7,873 nt of DNA from CAZVFH01 sp964626415 (GTDB lineage Bacteria; Patescibacteriota; UBA1384; XYA2-FULL-43-10; CAINNR01), in assembly GCA_964626415.1 (NCBI GenBank), contig CAZVFH010000037.1, positions 1 through 7,873 of the forward strand, written 5' to 3'. The first letter of the stretch is position 1. Each line of letters starts with the position of its first letter. A program made the translations under genes and the position numbers. A model generated the notes under the pieces. It saw nothing but the letters and a program-made list of their open reading frames with translations, made no database searches and was not told the origin of the DNA. Shown here in pieces: positions 4,835 through 7,873 of the stretch.

Positions 4835-6220
4835 ATGGGAAATTTCTCGAAAAAAATTTCTGTCGGCATGGTTATCTTTTTGCTGGCATTTTTTTCTTTG
4901 TTTTCATTGCCGGAAAAAAGTCAGGCGCTTTACGAAGGAGAAGCAGATGCATATTGTGTACAAGGAGTTACAGGATATTGGTATTTTACCAGTTGGCGAG
5001 TGCTTCACGAGTGGTGGCAACCAAGTCATACACAAATAAATGAATTTTGGATGTATGTCGATTCTACCGGCGGCGGAACATTTAATTTGGAAATCTGGTT
5101 CTGGGGCGGCGGATTATCAACTTCTGCAACAGCTCATGGAGATGGTTATACTTATGATTGGGTCGGATTTGATTTTAACAATTTTACCGTTTCAACCGAT
5201 GATCTTTATTGGACAAAAATCACCGGGGATTATCCAAACCGTTGGTGGACACATAAACCTGATGATTGTACTGCAAATTACGCCACCTCGGGAGTGACTT
5301 CATACGGATCTCTGACTTACTATTATGACCGTGATTTTATCTTTTATGTTTACGGTCAGGAATATCAAGCACCTCCGGAAGAAGGTGGTCCTCCGCCAGA
5401 TGCTCCGCCGGCTGGTTCCCCGCCGGCTGATGATCCCGGCGGTGTTGCTGCTGGAAGTGAGCAGCCGGCAGTTGCCGCCGCTACTACTTCATCTAAAATT
5501 AATCCGCCGACAAAAGTTGCAGTTGCTGATCTTCCAAATGATCAAGGCACAGCGCTAAAACTGACTTGGGAGAAATCAACATCTTCGGGAATTTCCGGCT
5601 ATAAAATTTATCGTTCAGAAGAGGAGAATGGAAAATTTACCAAAATCGGAATAGCAAAATCAACTGAAACCGAGTTTACTGATCAGGGACTTTCTGCCGA
5701 TAAAAAATATTATTATGTCGTTCGCAGTTATAATTCCAGCAGTGAATCGGCAAGCTCCGACAAGGTTTCTGCGTCACCGACTGATAATTTAGCGCCGGCA
5801 ACTCCATCTAATTTAAAAGCAGAATATAATTCCGGCGGCCAAACAATCAACCTCTCATGGAATGCAAATCAGGAACTTGACTTGGATAAGTATATTCTGA
5901 AATACGGGTTTGAATCCGGAAAAATGGACAAAGAGACCGAAATCGTCACAAACACTCAAAAACATATTTTATTTGACATAAAAAGCGAACAGACCTATTA
6001 CTTTGAGTTTTCAGCCAAAGATAAAAGCGGCAATATCTCCGCTCCAGTAAAAACAAATCTCAAAACGCCAACAATCGCAAAAGTCGGATGGTACAGCAAT
6101 TTTCTGAATATCTACACCTATGTTGGCGGCGGTTTGATTGTTATTCTGGCCGGAGTTTTAACTTTCCTAATCCTGAAGCGGAGAAAAAAGCTAAAGTTGC
6201 ACTCGGGCAATGTTAAATAA
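4835..6220 (+). CDS. Secreted, C-terminally anchored surface protein with two FN3 domains
   Basis: The gene encodes 461 residues from an ATG behind AAAGGAGGGGG. A signal peptide (1-31) has the core VGMVIFLLAFFSLFSL and a likely cut after SQA. Residues about 32-175 form an aromatic-rich beta domain with C41 and C145. It ends DRDFIFYVYGQ, like the closing strand of carbohydrate-binding or choice-of-anchor beta-sandwiches. A Pro/Gly/Ala-rich linker (178-218, PPEEGGPPPDAPPAGSPP) follows. Two fibronectin type III domains come next: about 222-316 (LKLTWEKS, YKIYRSEE, YYYVVRSYN) and 320-410 (INLSWNAN, YILKYGFE, YYFEFSAKDKSGN). A membrane span (427-447) and a KRRKK tail hold it in the membrane. A role in adhesion or contact with a host cell is inferred. 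It is second in a two-gene unit and ends at a strong terminator. Confidence 0.85.
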   Translation: MGNFSKKISVGMVIFLLAFFSLFSLPEKSQALYEGEADAYCVQGVTGYWYFTSWRVLHEWWQPSHTQINEFWMYVDSTGGGTFNLEIWFWGGGLSTSATAHGDGYTYDWVGFDFNNFTVSTDDLYWTKITGDYPNRWWTHKPDDCTANYATSGVTSYGSLTYYYDRDFIFYVYGQEYQAPPEEGGPPPDAPPAGSPPADDPGGVAAGSEQPAVAAATTSSKINPPTKVAVADLPNDQGTALKLTWEKSTSSGISGYKIYRSEEENGKFTKIGIAKSTETEFTDQGLSADKKYYYVVRSYNSSSESASSDKVSASPTDNLAPATPSNLKAEYNSGGQTINLSWNANQELDLDKYILKYGFESGKMDKETEIVTNTQKHILFDIKSEQTYYFEFSAKDKSGNISAPVKTNLKTPTIAKVGWYSNFLNIYTYVGGGLIVILAGVLTFLILKRRKKLKLHSGNVK

Positions 6221-6230
6221 TTCGACAGAT

Positions 6231-6264
6231 AAAAAACCGCTTGACAGAGTCAAGCGGTTTTTTT
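6231..6264. terminator. Strong bidirectional intrinsic terminator
   Basis: CCGCTTGAC (6237-6245) pairs perfectly with GTCAAGCGG (6249-6257) around AGA. Six A precede it and seven T follow it, so it can stop transcription from either side. It closes the PsbP-like/FN3 unit on the plus strand. On the minus strand it lies 13 bases beyond the stop of the permease relic and 131 bases beyond the stop of the 6396-7691 gene. Confidence 0.92.
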
Positions 6265-6277
6265 GCAAAAATATATT

Positions 6278-6319
6278 TTACTCATATCTCAGAGCATCGA
6301 CCGGGTTATCAACAACTTT
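6278..6319 (-). pseudogene. C-terminal relic of a MacB/FtsX-type ABC transporter permease
   Basis: On the minus strand these 14 codons read KVVDNPVDALRYE-stop. The ending [LN]-[DN]-P-[VI]-[DE]-A-L-R-Y-E directly before the stop is characteristic of MacB-like ABC permeases (FtsX/MacB_PCD family). A TAG precedes the K codon in frame (6322-6320), and the bases up to 6395 give no FFG-x-x-P-A-x-K-A-type sequence in any frame. The 5' part of the gene therefore appears deleted. The bidirectional hairpin at 6231-6264 is probably its original terminator. The tail motif is quite specific, but only nine informative residues remain. Confidence 0.6.
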
Positions 6320-6395
6320 CTAAACTACAAAAAACAATAGAGCATTATCCCTCGTCCATAAGGTGTGAGAAATGACTTAATCGTTCTTATTTTCC

Positions 6396-7691
6396 TCACT
6401 TTTCGGGGCTGATTTTTTTTCTCCTCTTTACCGCAACAACGACAACAATGATTAAAACTGCAACGACGACCAAGCCGACCGCGGCGTAAGTTGCTATTTT
6501 TTTAATATAGTCAAAGATACTCACTTTGGCAGTTTCGCTAGTGCTTTGGCTTGACTGATCCTCAAAAGTTGCTGCGGCTATTGCTTCTTTGTCGCCGGAT
6601 ACAGTCAGGACGAAAGGATAATTTGCGGAGGGAATTTCGTTGCCTTCCAGCTTGATAGTATATTTGCCCTCTTTGGCCGAGATATTTGTACTGTAAGGCG
6701 GAGCAGAGACATCTTCTGATGCTACTTTTTTGCCTTTCGGATCGGTTAATGTGAGTTTAATTGCGCTTCCACCAAAGTTTAATACGATAGAAAAATCCTT
6801 TTTGCCAGTGGCTTGAAAAGCATATTCCTTTGTTTCACCCTGATTAATTTTATCAACTACTTCCTGAAGAACAGTTTTTCCACCTTCAGAAGCTAATTCT
6901 TCTGTAATTCGAGCAAGATTCGAAGCGCGAGTTCGTATTGCAAACCAATTAACCAGGTTTTCCATATCGCCGGTTTTTTGGGCTTCGTTGTGAAATGAAG
7001 TGTACAAAACTTCGCCACTGCCCTCAGAGAATGAAACAACATATGGTACTTCTTTGTTGGCGGCTTGGCTATCATCACTAGCGAAGACAGAAGCCGGTCC
7101 GGTAACATGAACTTTGGTGCCTGATCCAGCGCTATCAATCACTACCCATGATCCAAGATCAAAATTTATATTAACTTTATTTTTTCCAAGAACAGAGGCA
7201 AGGCCGGAATCAACAACTTTGGCAGTCACACTGCCACTGGATCCGACTCGAGGTGAAGAGTAGCTTGAACTGCTACCGCTTTGGCCATAAAAATTAATTT
7301 TTCCCGGAAATGCATTTTGAATTAATGAATTGGCATAATCAGAAGCATAAACAATGCCTCCCTCTTTGACATACTGGCTTACTACCGGCGCCGCCTCAGC
7401 AGAGATATAGTCAACTCCTGACGAACAGTTAATGTAGACAACTTCGTACTGCTTGAGCTTTGCTAGATCTTTTAGATCACTCTCTTCAATCGTATCAGCC
7501 GAGATATTAAGTTGTTTTAAAATATCACCAATGTCATCATAGCCAACTGGTGTAACTGCCATTTTTTCCGCCGGAGCCGCCTTGACCTGTACGGTGGCTT
7601 TGGATTTTTGAGCTCTAAATGCAAACAGTCCGCAAAATAACAAGATCAAAATAAAAACGCCAGCAATTCTTGAGAGCTTTCTTAAAAACAT
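6396..7691 (-). CDS. Membrane-anchored protein with GATase-like and PPC-like domains and a C-terminal anchor
   Basis: The gene encodes 431 residues. The ATG at 7691 is chosen because the GGAGGAGG ribosome site abuts it; an in-frame TTG ten codons earlier would place that site inside the gene. A signal or anchor lies at about 8-26. Residues 45-255 read as an alpha/beta fold of the glutamine-amidotransferase or ThuA-like kind: YDDIGDILKQLNI, KQYEVVYINCSSG (80-92, C89 after a strand), YVKEGGIVYASDYA (107-120), GEVLYTSFHNEAQ (226-238) and LVNWFAIR. No catalytic triad is clear. A Ser/Gly-rich insert lies at 137-154. Residues 285-367 (KEYAFQATGKKDFSIVL, IKLTLTDPKGKKV, YTIKLEG, YPFVLTVS) look like a PPC-type beta domain. 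A Ser/Thr-rich stretch, a membrane span (398-420) and KRRKK follow. Secreted binding or regulatory roles are possible; no function is assigned. Confidence 0.8.
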   Translation of the reverse strand: MFLRKLSRIAGVFILILLFCGLFAFRAQKSKATVQVKAAPAEKMAVTPVGYDDIGDILKQLNISADTIEESDLKDLAKLKQYEVVYINCSSGVDYISAEAAPVVSQYVKEGGIVYASDYANSLIQNAFPGKINFYGQSGSSSSYSSPRVGSSGSVTAKVVDSGLASVLGKNKVNINFDLGSWVVIDSAGSGTKVHVTGPASVFASDDSQAANKEVPYVVSFSEGSGEVLYTSFHNEAQKTGDMENLVNWFAIRTRASNLARITEELASEGGKTVLQEVVDKINQGETKEYAFQATGKKDFSIVLNFGGSAIKLTLTDPKGKKVASEDVSAPPYSTNISAKEGKYTIKLEGNEIPSANYPFVLTVSGDKEAIAAATFEDQSSQSTSETAKVSIFDYIKKIATYAAVGLVVVAVLIIVVVVAVKRRKKISPEK

Positions 7692-7726
7692 CCTCCTCCT
7701 TTTTAAAATTTTTCTTAACAACTCCT

Positions 7727-7735
7727 ATTTTATCA
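7727..7735 (-). promoter_or_regulatory. Extended -10 promoter of the 6396-7691 gene
   Basis: Read on the minus strand, TG-A-TAAAAT (7735-7727) is an extended -10 box matching TATAAT at five of six positions. No good -35 lies 17 bases upstream. Transcription would start near 7720, giving a leader of about 29 bases that ends in AAAAAGGAGGAGG directly before the ATG. Confidence 0.5.
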
Positions 7736-7801
7736 TAAATAAATCCCGCAATACATTCAGGCCATCTTAATCATGATCATAGTAATCCAATCTTGGGTTT
7801 T

Positions 7802-7829
7802 GGGGGGAATCGGGGCAATCTGACCCCCC
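7802..7829. repeat. G6/C6 inverted repeat
   Basis: GGGGGG (7802-7807) can pair with CCCCCC (7824-7829) around a 16-base interior that contains GGGG and a doubled AATC. No T-run follows on either strand. It is the only G/C homopolymer pair in an AT-rich spacer. On the plus strand the G runs (GGGGGG, GGGG) are too few for a four-run G-quadruplex. Confidence 0.4.
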
Positions 7830-7833
7830 TCAA

Positions 7834-7872
7834 CTAATTATTACTCTCTTCTACTAAAATGTCGCTATAACC
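7834..7872 (-). CDS. Possible C-terminal end of a minus-strand gene (cut by window edge)
   Basis: Twelve codons on the minus strand read GYSDILVEESNN-stop and run off the right edge. Coding-like composition and the shared orientation with the 6396-7691 gene are the only support. The other two minus-strand frames contain stops here. No family can be named and it may not be a gene at all. Confidence 0.2.
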   Translation of the reverse strand, partial: GYSDILVEESNN

Positions 7873-7873
7873 G

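Noticed and set aside
5040..5558. Short plus-strand frames inside the FN3 surface gene
   Set aside because: They lie fully inside a gene with signal peptide, linker and two FN3 domains, and have no start signals.
7757..7835. Minus-strand open stretch reading GGQIAPIPPKTQDWITM before a TGA
   Set aside because: It has no start codon with a ribosome site in range and no recognised family; it passes through the G6/C6 inverted repeat. It could be a gene relic but cannot be supported.
1..7873. Alternative genetic code with TGA read as glycine
   Set aside because: TGA serves as a natural stop in the 975-1838 gene (inside its terminator) and in the YdjM-like gene at 2570-2572, and no conserved domain needs TGA read-through.
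1..7873. tRNA, rRNA or riboswitch genes
   Set aside because: No cloverleaf, rRNA segment or known riboswitch core was seen in any intergenic region; all spacers are under 220 bases.

Overview
The window looks like part of a small-genome, low-GC bacterial chromosome, most plausibly a member of the Candidate Phyla Radiation (Patescibacteria). This is an inference from style. Proteins are short and often unrecognised, the intergenic regions are compact with strong AAGGAGG ribosome sites, and many products are single-span membrane-anchored surface proteins (FN3, beta-propeller, PPC-like). TGA is used as a normal stop at 1836-1838, so code 25 does not apply. There is no tRNA, rRNA, CRISPR array or transposase.

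Left part (1-810): the 5' end of a probable RNase Y gene runs off the left edge on the minus strand. It is divergent from a GTG-started gene for a small multi-span membrane protein rich in conserved-looking His and Asp. Both have readable promoters, and the plus gene ends in an intrinsic terminator.

Middle left (831-1912): an unrecognised 287-residue gene sits alone between two copies of a 32-base element whose core is a perfect palindrome with CTCGATCGAG at its centre. Its stop codon lies inside its own terminator hairpin. This is the most unusual structure in the window. It could be a regulated single-gene unit or a small mobile or recombining cassette.

Middle (1963-4176, minus strand): an MGMT/ATL-like DNA-binding-domain protein lies downstream of a tightly spaced pair, a membrane-anchored five-bladed beta-propeller and a YdjM/DUF457 membrane hydrolase (5-base gap). 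The spacer before the MGMT-like gene has a GC-rich hairpin and three copies of GTCAGTGT.

Right (4272-7691): two plus-strand genes, 26 bases apart, encode a membrane-anchored PsbP-like protein and a signal-peptide/FN3/C-terminal-anchor surface protein. They end at a strong bidirectional terminator. Just beyond it, on the minus strand, is a 13-codon relic ending NPVDALRYE-stop, the typical end of a MacB/FtsX-type ABC permease. A minus-strand gene follows for a membrane-anchored protein with a GATase-like domain, a PPC-like domain and a C-terminal anchor. The last 180 bases hold its promoter, a G/C-run inverted repeat and perhaps the tail of another minus-strand gene.

Taken together, four or five genes build the cell surface (propeller, PsbP-like, FN3, GATase/PPC-like, YdjM-like), while RNase Y and the MGMT-like protein act on nucleic acids. 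No single pathway ties the window together.
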